This document shows, one piece after another, positions 34,372 to 42,569 of a stretch of 55,882 nucleotides of DNA; within the stretch, counting starts at the first letter, position 1; every line of letters starts with the position of its first letter. The stretch lies in assembly GCA_009692585.1 (NCBI GenBank), contig SHYX01000033.1, forward strand, positions 1 through 55,882, in the 5' to 3' direction. The notes below the pieces were generated by a model that worked only from the letters and a program-made list of their open reading frames with translations, searched no databases and had not been told where the DNA came from. The translations under genes and the position numbers were made by a program. This DNA comes from Myxococcales bacterium (lineage in GTDB: Bacteria > Myxococcota > UBA796 > SXON01).

Positions 34372-35649
34372 CTACTCCAAATACCCCAGCGCCTCGAGCT
34401 GGTCATGGTCCATCTCGGACAGCACGTTGACCGGCGCCGGCGCGGTCTTGAAGTGGCTGACCAACACCTTGAGCAGCGCCCGCATCGAGGCGACGCGTGC
34501 CGCCTCCCCTCCCGAGCGCTCGACCATCTCGGCCGGGTCGGCGGCAAGGTCGAAGCGCTCCTCCACGTCCCGACGCCCCTGGTAGTCGTGCGCGATGCGC
34601 AGGTACTTCCAGCCTCCATCCATCACCCCTTGCGCCACGATTCGCTTGGGCCAGTTCACGTCGAACACGAGCGGTCGGGGAACGAGGGCTCCGCCAGTCC
34701 GATAGGGCCGGAGCGACCGCCCATCGAGCGTGGTGTCCGGCAGGGCGAGGACGTCAAGGACCGTGGGGGTGACATCTACGGTGGACACCGGATCGCGGAC
34801 GACCACCTCCGTCCGCTGGCCCGGGAACTTCACCCACAACGGCACGCGGAAGACCTCCCGGTGGAGCGAATAGCCGTGGGAAAACCCGCCATGTTCAAAC
34901 AACTCCTCGCAGTGGTCGGAGGTCAGGATGACCAGCGCATCGTCCAGACGACCCGCTTCGTCCAACGCATCGATCAACTTGCCGATCTGGTCCGTCTCAT
35001 AGCGAATCGCCGTGTCATATTGCTCCCGGAGGCTCGTCAGGTACGGTTCATCGACCCGGTCACGCGCCGAAAGCAACGACCCCTTGAGGATGCGTTGCCT
35101 GGGTCCAACGTAGTAGACAAAGCGCCCGGCCGGGGGACGCCCCAACAACCGCGCGCGTTCGGACTTGGGCACTCGATACGGGCCATGACAGTTCATCGGT
35201 TGGAGGTACAGGAAACCCGGCTCGTCCCCCGCGGTCCTGACCCAACCGATCGCGTGTTGCGTCATCCGGCCGGCATGCGGATACACAAGGACTTTCCCAG
35301 TGTTTCTGGTGAACTGATCGAAGCCCTGGTCGGGCCCCAGTCGGGGGGCGACGCTGACATTTGTACGACCACCCCAATGTATGCCAGCCAGCCGACCGAA
35401 GTCGTTCCGCCAATGTGTTGGAGTCCGGCGACAACACATCGCCCGGCCTGCGCATCTGGTGACGCAGGGGGTGTTCTCCGATCAGGATGCTGGCGGTGCT
35501 CGGCACGGTCCACGGGGACGGCGCCCACGCGTTCTCGAAGCGCACTGAGCGTGCGGCAAGCGGTAGGGCGTCGCGACCTCGTGCGTGGTCGTGACCTCGA
35601 CACCGTCGTCGTCCAGCCACGTCGGGCAGGCCGCGAGCAACACCAACAT
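34372..35649 (-). pseudogene. sulfatase-like lipoprotein, frame-disrupted
   Basis: The gene starts at ATG 35649, coupled to the PhoD stop (TGATG), with a lipoprotein leader (MLVLLAAC). Only about 20 residues follow in that frame before it becomes unlike a sulfatase. The sulfatase N-terminus continues in another frame: ARSVRFENAWAPSPWTVPST, ILIGEHPLRHQMRRPGD and NTLAERLRSAGWHTLG (about 35570-35390). The rest of the protein is back in the first frame from about 35385: RLGPDQGFDQF, LQPMNCHGPYRVPKS, ILTSDHCEELFEHGGFSHG. The segment with the first metal-binding Asp (usually DTLRAD-L) is not found. A small deletion plus a compensating frameshift would explain this; an assembly error is possible. 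Confidence 0.7.
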
Positions 35650-37151
35650 CAGTCAGGCCGAGAAGGGGGCAGGCTGAGTTTGTACAACTCGGTCCGCGCT
35701 TCGTTGTAGAAGCGAACCGTGAGCGTGTGCGAGCCGGCGTCGATGTCGACGACCCCGTAGAACTGGTCGTCTTCGCTTGGAGGCGCGTGAGGCCGCAGGC
35801 CCGGGCCGATGGAGACCCACTCGGTTTTCGCGCCGAAGGTGTCGTCCAGCTTGTGTATCCGCCCCGTCCCCGCGTTGAGCGGGCCGGCCATGAACTCCCA
35901 GAACGGCTCGAAGTTCTTGAACACCCCCCGCGTCGGCGAGTAGTGGGTGGCGGTGGCGTAGTGAAGGTCCGCCGTGAACCACACCACGTCGTGAACCCCG
36001 TGCGTCTGGGCGTAGCTGAGGATCTCCGCAACCTCGAGCTCGCGCCCCAGGGCCTCTCCCGGGCCGTTGGCCACGTTCTCACAGATCATCTGTGCATCGC
36101 GGCTCATGAGTCCCAGCGGCATGCTGCTGAAGACCGCCTTCCAGCGGGCGCTCGACGCGCGCAGCTCCCGCTTGAGCCAGTCCCGCTGGAAGGCGCCCAA
36201 CCACTCGGCCCGGGGGCCGTACCACGCCTGCTGTCCGGTTGAATTCGCGCCACGAAAACTGCGGGTGTCGAGGAGGAATACATCCAGCAGCGGGCCGTAT
36301 GGCACTTTGCGATAGATTGGCCCGGGTGGCAACGGCGTGTATTCGTAGAAGGCCCGCCTCGCGTTTGGCACAAGCGTCGCGACATGGCGCGTGCGGTACC
36401 GCCCGTCCCGAAACGACATGCCCGGATACCAGTTGTTCTTCACCTCGTGGTCGTCCCAGGTGTGCAATACCGGGACTTCGGTGAGCAGGGTGCGGAAGTT
36501 GTCGTCGATGTGATTGTACCGGTAGCGGCCCCGCATCTCGTCCAGCGTCTCAGAGACCTTGGCCACCTCCGGGGTGACCAGGTTGCGCCACGTCCCCGGA
36601 AAATCCGGCGTTTCCGCCACCTCCCGGATGGGTCCGTCGTGGTAGACGAGGTCCCCGCAGTGCACCAGGAAATCCGGCCGAGACTGCCGGATGGCGTCAA
36701 AGATCCGCATTCCGCCGCGGGCGTCGTTGATGCCGAAGCCTTGCCCCCCGGTGTCGCCTCCCCAGGCGAAACGAACGTCGCGATTGGGTCCAGCGGTACG
36801 GAAGGTGCCGTGCATCCACTCGCCCGGTGCGCCCTCTCCTTCCACCGTGGCCCGCCACCAGATGCGCTGGTTCCAGGGCAGATCGCGCACCACCAGCCGC
36901 GCGGTGAAGTCGGTCGCCGCCGTCGCCGCCGGTCCCCGCAGCTCGCGCGGGTTCCGGAACTCGGGCCCGTCGCTGAGCTGTACCCACAAGCGCCCGGCGC
37001 TACGACCGCGCGCCCAGAGTACGGCGGAGGTTGGCCCGACATCACCCACGGCGATGGAGCGCGGATTGAGGCGCGACGGCCCCGCCCAGGCCAAGGTCGG
37101 CGCGAAGAGCGCCGCCGATGCCCCCACCAGCGCGTCTCGCCTGCTGATCAT
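35649..37151 (-). CDS. PhoD-family alkaline phosphatase/phospholipase, Tat-exported
   Basis: A 500-aa metallophosphatase. The leader MISRRDALVGASAALFAPTL has the twin Arg of Tat signals and an AWA cleavage site. After an N-terminal beta domain (about 30-120) come the metal site motifs: FAWGGDTGGQG, FLVHCGDLVYHDGP, TWDDHEVKNNWYPG, and VHDVVWFTADLHYATATHY, as in PhoD. Such enzymes cleave phosphodiesters in the periplasm and use Fe3+ and Ca2+. The C-terminus ends in a small beta piece. The sulfatase-like gene is coupled downstream, so the two may have been a phosphate/sulfate-ester hydrolase pair before the latter was broken. Confidence 0.9.
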   Translation of the reverse strand: MISRRDALVGASAALFAPTLAWAGPSRLNPRSIAVGDVGPTSAVLWARGRSAGRLWVQLSDGPEFRNPRELRGPAATAATDFTARLVVRDLPWNQRIWWRATVEGEGAPGEWMHGTFRTAGPNRDVRFAWGGDTGGQGFGINDARGGMRIFDAIRQSRPDFLVHCGDLVYHDGPIREVAETPDFPGTWRNLVTPEVAKVSETLDEMRGRYRYNHIDDNFRTLLTEVPVLHTWDDHEVKNNWYPGMSFRDGRYRTRHVATLVPNARRAFYEYTPLPPGPIYRKVPYGPLLDVFLLDTRSFRGANSTGQQAWYGPRAEWLGAFQRDWLKRELRASSARWKAVFSSMPLGLMSRDAQMICENVANGPGEALGRELEVAEILSYAQTHGVHDVVWFTADLHYATATHYSPTRGVFKNFEPFWEFMAGPLNAGTGRIHKLDDTFGAKTEWVSIGPGLRPHAPPSEDDQFYGVVDIDAGSHTLTVRFYNEARTELYKLSLPPSRPD

Positions 37152-37182
37152 CCGGCCGACGTAGCCCGATCCGAACCGGCGG

Positions 37183-37443
37183 CTAGCTTGCGGCGGCCGG
37201 GTAGACCGAGATGAGCTTCTTGTTGGCGCGCGCTTCGAACTTCACCTTGCCGTCGACGTAGGCAAAGAGCGTCCAGTCGCGACCAATGCCCACGTTCTTG
37301 CCGGCATGAAAGGTGGTTCCGAGCTGGCGAACCAGGATCGAGCCGCTGGTGACGGCCTCACCTTCGCCCACCTTGACCCCGCGGTACTGGGCGTTGGAAT
37401 CACGACCGTTGCGAGAGCTTCCTTGCCCTTTCTTGTGTGCCAT
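37183..37443 (-). CDS. rpmA: 50S ribosomal protein L27
   Basis: An 86-aa protein starting [20 protein letters not shown], followed by [20 protein letters not shown] and [20 protein letters not shown], standard for L27. It sits three bases after rplU. The N-terminal tail lacks the cleaved Firmicutes extension. Normally obgE follows in many bacteria; here the next gene is phoD. Confidence 0.99.
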   Translation of the reverse strand: MAHKKGQGSSRNGRDSNAQYRGVKVGEGEAVTSGSILVRQLGTTFHAGKNVGIGRDWTLFAYVDGKVKFEARANKKLISVYPAAAS

Positions 37444-37446
37444 GGC

Positions 37447-37755
37447 TTAGCCCTCGATTCCGTTGATCTGGAGAATGGTGAGCTTCGCGCGCCCGTTCTT
37501 CTGGGTGCGGGTGCGGCGGCGGTGCAGGTAGCGCACGTACTCGGTCTTTTCGCCCTGCTCGTGGGCCACCACCGTGGCCTTGACGCGCGCGCCGGCGACG
37601 TGGGGAGCGCCCACCTTGGGGCTGTCCCCGCCGATCATGAGCACATCCGCGAACTCGATCGTGGAGCCGACTTCGGCAGCGAGCCGATCGACCACGAGCT
37701 GCGCCCCTTCGGACACCCGATACTGCTTACCGCCCGTGCTGACGACTGCGTACAC
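37447..37755 (-). CDS. rplU: 50S ribosomal protein L21
   Basis: A 102-aa protein. The start is GTG at 37755 (V/M-YAVVSTGGKQYRV), giving the usual L21 length; the extra 31 codons upstream are shadow. The body DRLAAEVGSTIEFADVLMIG and C-terminal YLHRRRTRTQKNGRAKLTIL are L21-typical. It is followed after 3 bases by rpmA. The 58 bases between it and the AAA ATPase stop leave little room for a long leader, so transcription may start inside the ATPase gene. Confidence 0.98.
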   Translation of the reverse strand: MYAVVSTGGKQYRVSEGAQLVVDRLAAEVGSTIEFADVLMIGGDSPKVGAPHVAGARVKATVVAHEQGEKTEYVRYLHRRRTRTQKNGRAKLTILQINGIEG

Positions 37756-37813
37756 CTTGCACCACCTGAGAGCAGCGCCGGCTAACGTGGGGCTTCCGGG
37801 CGCGCAAGGATCG

Positions 37814-39523
37814 TTACGCGCGCCCCCCCAGTCGCAAGCGCAGCGCATCCAGGCGGTTCTGCACCTCTTCGGTGCCCATGTCGGCGTAGCGCGGCGGCAA
37901 CATCGAGCGCGAGCTGGCCTCGAACACCGCGAGCAGCTCCATGTACTCCAGCATCCTGGTGTCCCGACTGGGCACGACGTCGGTGACCGCCCGATCCAGG
38001 TCGGCGGGGGTGATCTCCACGCGCTCGTCCCAGGACGCGAAGTTGGCGGCCGCCAGCACCACCGCCTCGAGCTCGGCGGCGCTGTAGCCGCGCGTGCGAT
38101 CGGCGAACGCGTCCCAGTCCACCTTTTTCTTGAAGGTGAGCCGGGCTCGCCGCGCGATGGCCTGGGCGATGTCGTTGCGCTCGGCTTCGGTCTCCGGAAA
38201 GAAGAACGGGATCTTCAGGTCGAAACGGCCGGGCCGCTTCAGGTCGGTGTCCAGCTTGTCGGGACGGTTGGTCATCATCAGGATGAGCACCCGCCCGCGG
38301 TGGCTGGTGTCGGACATGAACTCCTTGAGCCGCGCAATCACCCGTGACGACGTTCCGCCGTCACCCTCCCCGCCTGAAGACAAGCTGCGGTCTGCCTCAT
38401 CGATGATGAGCAGGCAATATCCGAGCCCGTCGACCACCCGCAGGATGCGCTCGAGGTTGCCTTCGGTGCTGCCCACCCACTTCTCGCGGAAGTTCTTGAA
38501 CTTGAGGCAGGTCAGGCCGCTCGACGCCGCGAACGCTTCGGCCACGAAGGTCTTGCCGGTGCCCATGGGCCCGACGAAGATGGCCCCCATCGGCACCGCG
38601 CTCTTGCGGCCAGCCTTGATCGACTCGGACACCCGCATCAACGTTTGTTTGACGCCGACGTTCCCGCCCACATCGTCGAAGCTGTGGTGTGGATCCACGA
38701 ACTCCACGAGCCCGTGGCACTCCTGCTCGATGATCGCTTTCTTTCGACGACTGACCGTGCGGAAGCTGATCGCCTCCTTCGACTGTCGGGCCGCGCGCAG
38801 GATGCCGCGGATCTGGATGAGCGACAGCCCTGCGGTGAGCTTGGCGAGCTGTTCGTCGGTCAGCTCGCAGGGAACGTCGCGCCGGTCCTGGACCCGGAGG
38901 TAGCCGGCCCGCGTCGCCTCGTCGGGGAGGGGCACCTCGATGGCCGCGAGGTTTCCGCTCGCGACCAGCCGGCGCGAGACGTCGGCGAGCTGCTCGGTGA
39001 CCAGCACCACGACGCTGTTCCCGCCCTGCAGCCCAGGATCGGCGCCCAAGCGCATCAGCGTGACCAGGTTGGCCTTTTCGCCTTCCCCCATGAACGCGAG
39101 GTCACCATTGGGCGCGATGGTCTCGATGTAGTCGATGATCACCGCCCCGTTGTGCGATTCGGTGGTGACGAGGTCCTCGATCAGCGGGAGCACCGCACCC
39201 GGGTTCTGCGGCAACTCCACGACGGCATCGCGACCCGAGAGGGTGCGGACGTTGTTGACCGCGCGGATGAAACCAGCCTTGTGAGCGGAGTTCGGGAACT
39301 CCAGCCCCTCGGCCAGGTTGTAGTAGGCCACGACGTCCTTGGTCCGCGTGAAGGTCCGCTCCAAAAAGACGCGGAGCGACACGTAGCGGACGGTGCCGTC
39401 GGCTTCGACCCACGGCTGGACGTCGCGAGCGTTCCCGTGGAGCAGGAACACGCACGCTTCCCCGGCGAGGTAACGCTGACGTAGATCGTCAGCCCAGGTC
39501 GGGAGCGGCGGGGCTGGGTTCAT
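37814..39523 (-). CDS. AAA ATPase with degenerate N-terminal module (Ycf46-like)
   Basis: A 569-aa ATPase. The C-terminal module (about 265-480) is a full AAA domain: VGPMGTGKTFVAEAFA (Walker A), YCLLIIDEADRSL (Walker B), MTNRPDKLDTDLKRPGRFDL (second region of homology with Arg fingers). The N-terminal 250 residues have an AAA-like outline (FLLHGNARDVQPW, AVIIDYIETIAP) but no Walker A, as in Ycf46 proteins. There is no signal or membrane segment. It lies just upstream of rplU-rpmA on the same strand. Its client is unknown; roles in protein remodelling are likely from family. Confidence 0.85.
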   Translation of the reverse strand: MNPAPPLPTWADDLRQRYLAGEACVFLLHGNARDVQPWVEADGTVRYVSLRVFLERTFTRTKDVVAYYNLAEGLEFPNSAHKAGFIRAVNNVRTLSGRDAVVELPQNPGAVLPLIEDLVTTESHNGAVIIDYIETIAPNGDLAFMGEGEKANLVTLMRLGADPGLQGGNSVVVLVTEQLADVSRRLVASGNLAAIEVPLPDEATRAGYLRVQDRRDVPCELTDEQLAKLTAGLSLIQIRGILRAARQSKEAISFRTVSRRKKAIIEQECHGLVEFVDPHHSFDDVGGNVGVKQTLMRVSESIKAGRKSAVPMGAIFVGPMGTGKTFVAEAFAASSGLTCLKFKNFREKWVGSTEGNLERILRVVDGLGYCLLIIDEADRSLSSGGEGDGGTSSRVIARLKEFMSDTSHRGRVLILMMTNRPDKLDTDLKRPGRFDLKIPFFFPETEAERNDIAQAIARRARLTFKKKVDWDAFADRTRGYSAAELEAVVLAAANFASWDERVEITPADLDRAVTDVVPSRDTRMLEYMELLAVFEASSRSMLPPRYADMGTEEVQNRLDALRLRLGGRA

Positions 39524-39545
39524 CGGGCGTCCAGGATGGCCTGTC

Positions 39546-40910
39546 CTAGCGCGCGTGCAGCAGGAGGTCGACCATCCCGTCAGCCGAAGGGGCCAGCGTG
39601 CGCCCCACCGACGGCCCCTTTCCCGGCCGGGCGACGCCTCCCTCGCCGGCCTCGAGCACCACCCCCGCCCGCACGGGGGCCGCGACGCGCACGCGGACCA
39701 GCCCCGCGACGGCGACGACCACGTCGCCTGATCCGAGCTCCACCGCGCTCTGCGCCACGACCACCCCGAGCGGCACGTCGCCCACCCCGGCGCGCCGGAC
39801 GAAGGGGCCTCGCTTCCGGACCCCGTAGGCGGCGACGTCTCCCGGGACGAGTCCGTCGCCGGGGAGTCGCACCGCCAGCGCTGGCACCACCGCGGCCGCC
39901 CGGCCCGCCCGGAGCGACGCCGTCGCCGTCACCGAGCCGCCGTCGCGGTTCCCGACGAGCAGGTCGCCACCACCCTCCGCGTTGACCAGGAGCGGACCCG
40001 GGCGCCGACTCGCCCCCGCCATGCGACCCTCGATCTCCTTGACCACCAACCCGCCGCTCGCCACGTGCACCCCCTTGAGCGCGGTGACCGGGGCGGGGAG
40101 CACCGACACCACGGGAGGCCCCGCGGAGCGAGCCAGTTGCGACGTCAGCCGCTCAACCTCGGCCGCCAAGGCGTCGACGCGGAGCTGGAGGGCCACCGCG
40201 CGCACCTCCCCCAGCCCCACCCTCGCCAGGAGCGCGGCCTGGTCCTCCACGGGGCCCATCGGGCCGCCGTGGCCCGCTTCCAGCGCTTCGATCCGCTCGA
40301 GGATGTCGATGAGGTCGCCGTCCTGACCGACGATGTCGTGCAGCTCGTCCTCCAGCCTGACCACGCGCCCGGATTCGGCATCGTCGAGTCGGGACAGGCG
40401 CGTTTGGCTGTCGGTCAGGCGCCGGTCGACGGCCGCGAGCACGCCCCCTCCGCTCTCGATGAGCCGCAGGCGCCGGTGCAACTTGATGAGGCGCCCGCGC
40501 GCTTCGCCATCGATCCCGTCACCATGCAAAACCGGACGCGGCGGCGGTGGGGCGGACGGGAGAAGCTCCACGCGCGCCTCGAGTGCCTGCACCTGCCTCC
40601 CCAGGCGAAACACCTCGCCGGTCATGGCCGAGCGCTCCCCGACCTCCACCAGGACCCCATCGCGTTCGACATACACCCCCACCCAGCGCGGCTCGGCGAA
40701 GGTGCCGGCTGCGACGGGCTCGACGGTTCCCAACAGCACCGAATAGCCCCCACCCACCCCCAGGCGGACGGCCCGGTGGACCTCCTCCCACACATGGGGC
40801 GACCCCTCCGGCGTCAGGTGCAGCCTGAAACGCAGATCGATCCGCCCCGCCGCGACCTCCCGGTGGTCGGTGCGACACAGCCGTCCGTGGAACTCGATCA
40901 CCTGCCCCAA
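39546..40910 (-). CDS. tail-fibre-like coiled-coil surface protein
   Basis: A 454-aa protein. Residues 1-90 (VIEFHGRLCRTDHREVAAGR, IDLRFRLHLTPEG, VWEEVHRAVRLGVGGGYSVL, GTVEPVAAGTF) fit a beta domain often found at the front of tail-fibre-like and collagen-like surface proteins (F-GRL--, LW-E---V-V--G-FSV-LG). Residues about 100-280 form a coiled coil with QVQALEARVE and LIDILERIEALEAG. The C-terminal 180 residues are Gly/Val-rich beta repeats, with GDVVVAVAGLVRVRVAAPVR resembling phage shaft/decoration domains. No signal peptide is seen. It may form a trimer, but no phage or injection-system genes are near. Confidence 0.6.
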   Translation of the reverse strand: MGQVIEFHGRLCRTDHREVAAGRIDLRFRLHLTPEGSPHVWEEVHRAVRLGVGGGYSVLLGTVEPVAAGTFAEPRWVGVYVERDGVLVEVGERSAMTGEVFRLGRQVQALEARVELLPSAPPPPRPVLHGDGIDGEARGRLIKLHRRLRLIESGGGVLAAVDRRLTDSQTRLSRLDDAESGRVVRLEDELHDIVGQDGDLIDILERIEALEAGHGGPMGPVEDQAALLARVGLGEVRAVALQLRVDALAAEVERLTSQLARSAGPPVVSVLPAPVTALKGVHVASGGLVVKEIEGRMAGASRRPGPLLVNAEGGGDLLVGNRDGGSVTATASLRAGRAAAVVPALAVRLPGDGLVPGDVAAYGVRKRGPFVRRAGVGDVPLGVVVAQSAVELGSGDVVVAVAGLVRVRVAAPVRAGVVLEAGEGGVARPGKGPSVGRTLAPSADGMVDLLLHAR

Positions 40911-41069
40911 GCAGCCTCCGAGGCCGACCCGAGCATCGAGGATAGCCGAACGCGCGCGAGAGACTCGGCGCTCGACGGCGCCGTTCGTGAGTTCGCCGCT
41001 TGTCCCTCCGCGATCTGCTCGGGGCTACGGTACGGGGCCGCGACCATCGTCGTCGGCGCGGATGGCTCG

Positions 41070-42569
41070 CTACCAGGGCGTCGCCTCGTCGGAGGCAAGC
41101 CCGCTTCGGACGCGCTCGCCGATGCTGCGAAGCGCCGGATGCATGACCTGGTCGTCCTGCCAGAACGGCACCACCTCGCGGACGCGCTGGTGCAGAGCCA
41201 GGATCTGCGGCCCCACCTCCGTCGGCGGTCCGTCGATGCGGACTCCGTTGACGACCCGCATCCCGCGCAGCCGCCAATCCAGCCCCTGGGCCGCCACCAA
41301 CGCCTCGATCCCGATGATGTCGGCCAGGCATTCCAAGACGCGCAGGGTGAGCCGCGCCGCAATCGGGCCCATGCTGACATGATCCTCGTGGTGCTGCACC
41401 GTGGGGATGCTGTCGACGCTGGCGGGGTGGGACAGCCCCTTGCATTCGCTGGCCAGCGACGCCGCCGTGTACTGGGCAAGCATGAAGCCGCTGTTGAGCC
41501 CTGTGCCCTCGACCAGGAAACTCGGAAGGTCCTGCGTCAGCGACGCCGCGGTGAGGCGGAAGGTGCGCCGCTCGCTCTGGGTCGCGATATGGGTAAGCGC
41601 GATCCTCAGGGTGTCCATCGCCAGCGCCACCGGCGCGCCGTGGAAGTTCCCGCCCTCCACGACCCCCTCGTCGGGAAACCACAGCGGGTTGTCGCAGGCC
41701 CCGTTCAACTCTGCCGTCACCGTGCCCTCGACCCAGTCGAGGCAGTCGAGCGCCGTTCCCAGGACGGCCGGCGCCGCCCGCAGCGAGAATGCGTCCGGAG
41801 CGCCCACGACCGCGCCCGGAGCGCCGAGACGGTCACGAAGTCGCGACGCGATGCGCACCCCGCCCGAGTGCCCGCGGGCGGCGAGGAGCGCGTTCGACAA
41901 GCAGCGGGCGTCGGCCCGCGACACCGCCAGCGTCATCGCGCAGGCGTCCACGGCGGCGTCGAGCAAGCGGCGCGCACGATGGACCGAGATCGCCGCCAGC
42001 GCGCTGGTCAGCGTCGCCCCGTTGATGACGGCGAGGGCCTCTTTCGGCGTCGGCGGAAAGCCCGCGAGCGGCGAGGGGCCGACGGACCCGTCGGGGCGCT
42101 CCGCCGGGCCTCCCAGCCCGAAGAGCACCCGGGCGACGTGGGCCAGCGGCGCGAGGTCGCCGGCGGCGCCCACCGAGCCCTGGCTGGGCACGACCGGGAT
42201 GACCCCGACGTTGAGCATGGCGCACATCGCGTCGACCAGCGCCGGACGGACCGCCGAATGACCGCTGGCGAGGACGTTCGCCCGGCACCCCAGCAGGGCG
42301 CGCACCTGGGCCCTGGGCAGCGCCTCGCCGACGCCGGCGCAGTGGTCGAGCACGAACCGCCGAACGCTCTCGCCCCCGACCGCGGCCGACGGTCCAAGGA
42401 GCACCTTGCGCTTCTGGTCGAGCACGCTCGGGACGGCGGGGTAGCCGACCGCCGAAGCCTCCATCGCGGGCCGGGCGCGGTCGGCCAGCCGAACTCGGGC
42501 GCCACTCGCGATGGCGGCGACGTCCGCCGAGCTCAGGCTGCGACCGTCGAGTTCGATGAGCGACGTCAT
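41070..42569 (-). CDS. ammonia-lyase family paralogue lacking MIO-forming Ser (putative pseudo-enzyme)
   Basis: A 499-aa histidine/phenylalanine ammonia-lyase homologue, full length. The MIO site reads GSVGAAGDLAPLAH (A135-A136-G137; codons GCC GCC at 42162-42167) in place of Ala-Ser-Gly, so the MIO cofactor cannot form. The usual Tyr loop (YG-NTGFG) is also absent, and the Tyr in Q-DAYSLR is Phe (APDAFSLRA). Conserved family features remain: NGATLTSALAAI, NPLWF, NFHGAPVALAMD, SERRTFRL, and VDSIPTVQHHEDHVSMG. It overlaps the upstream lyase by 4 bases (ATGA). It probably partners that enzyme in a mixed tetramer, or is non-catalytic. Confidence 0.85.
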   Translation of the reverse strand: MTSLIELDGRSLSSADVAAIASGARVRLADRARPAMEASAVGYPAVPSVLDQKRKVLLGPSAAVGGESVRRFVLDHCAGVGEALPRAQVRALLGCRANVLASGHSAVRPALVDAMCAMLNVGVIPVVPSQGSVGAAGDLAPLAHVARVLFGLGGPAERPDGSVGPSPLAGFPPTPKEALAVINGATLTSALAAISVHRARRLLDAAVDACAMTLAVSRADARCLSNALLAARGHSGGVRIASRLRDRLGAPGAVVGAPDAFSLRAAPAVLGTALDCLDWVEGTVTAELNGACDNPLWFPDEGVVEGGNFHGAPVALAMDTLRIALTHIATQSERRTFRLTAASLTQDLPSFLVEGTGLNSGFMLAQYTAASLASECKGLSHPASVDSIPTVQHHEDHVSMGPIAARLTLRVLECLADIIGIEALVAAQGLDWRLRGMRVVNGVRIDGPPTEVGPQILALHQRVREVVPFWQDDQVMHPALRSIGERVRSGLASDEATPW

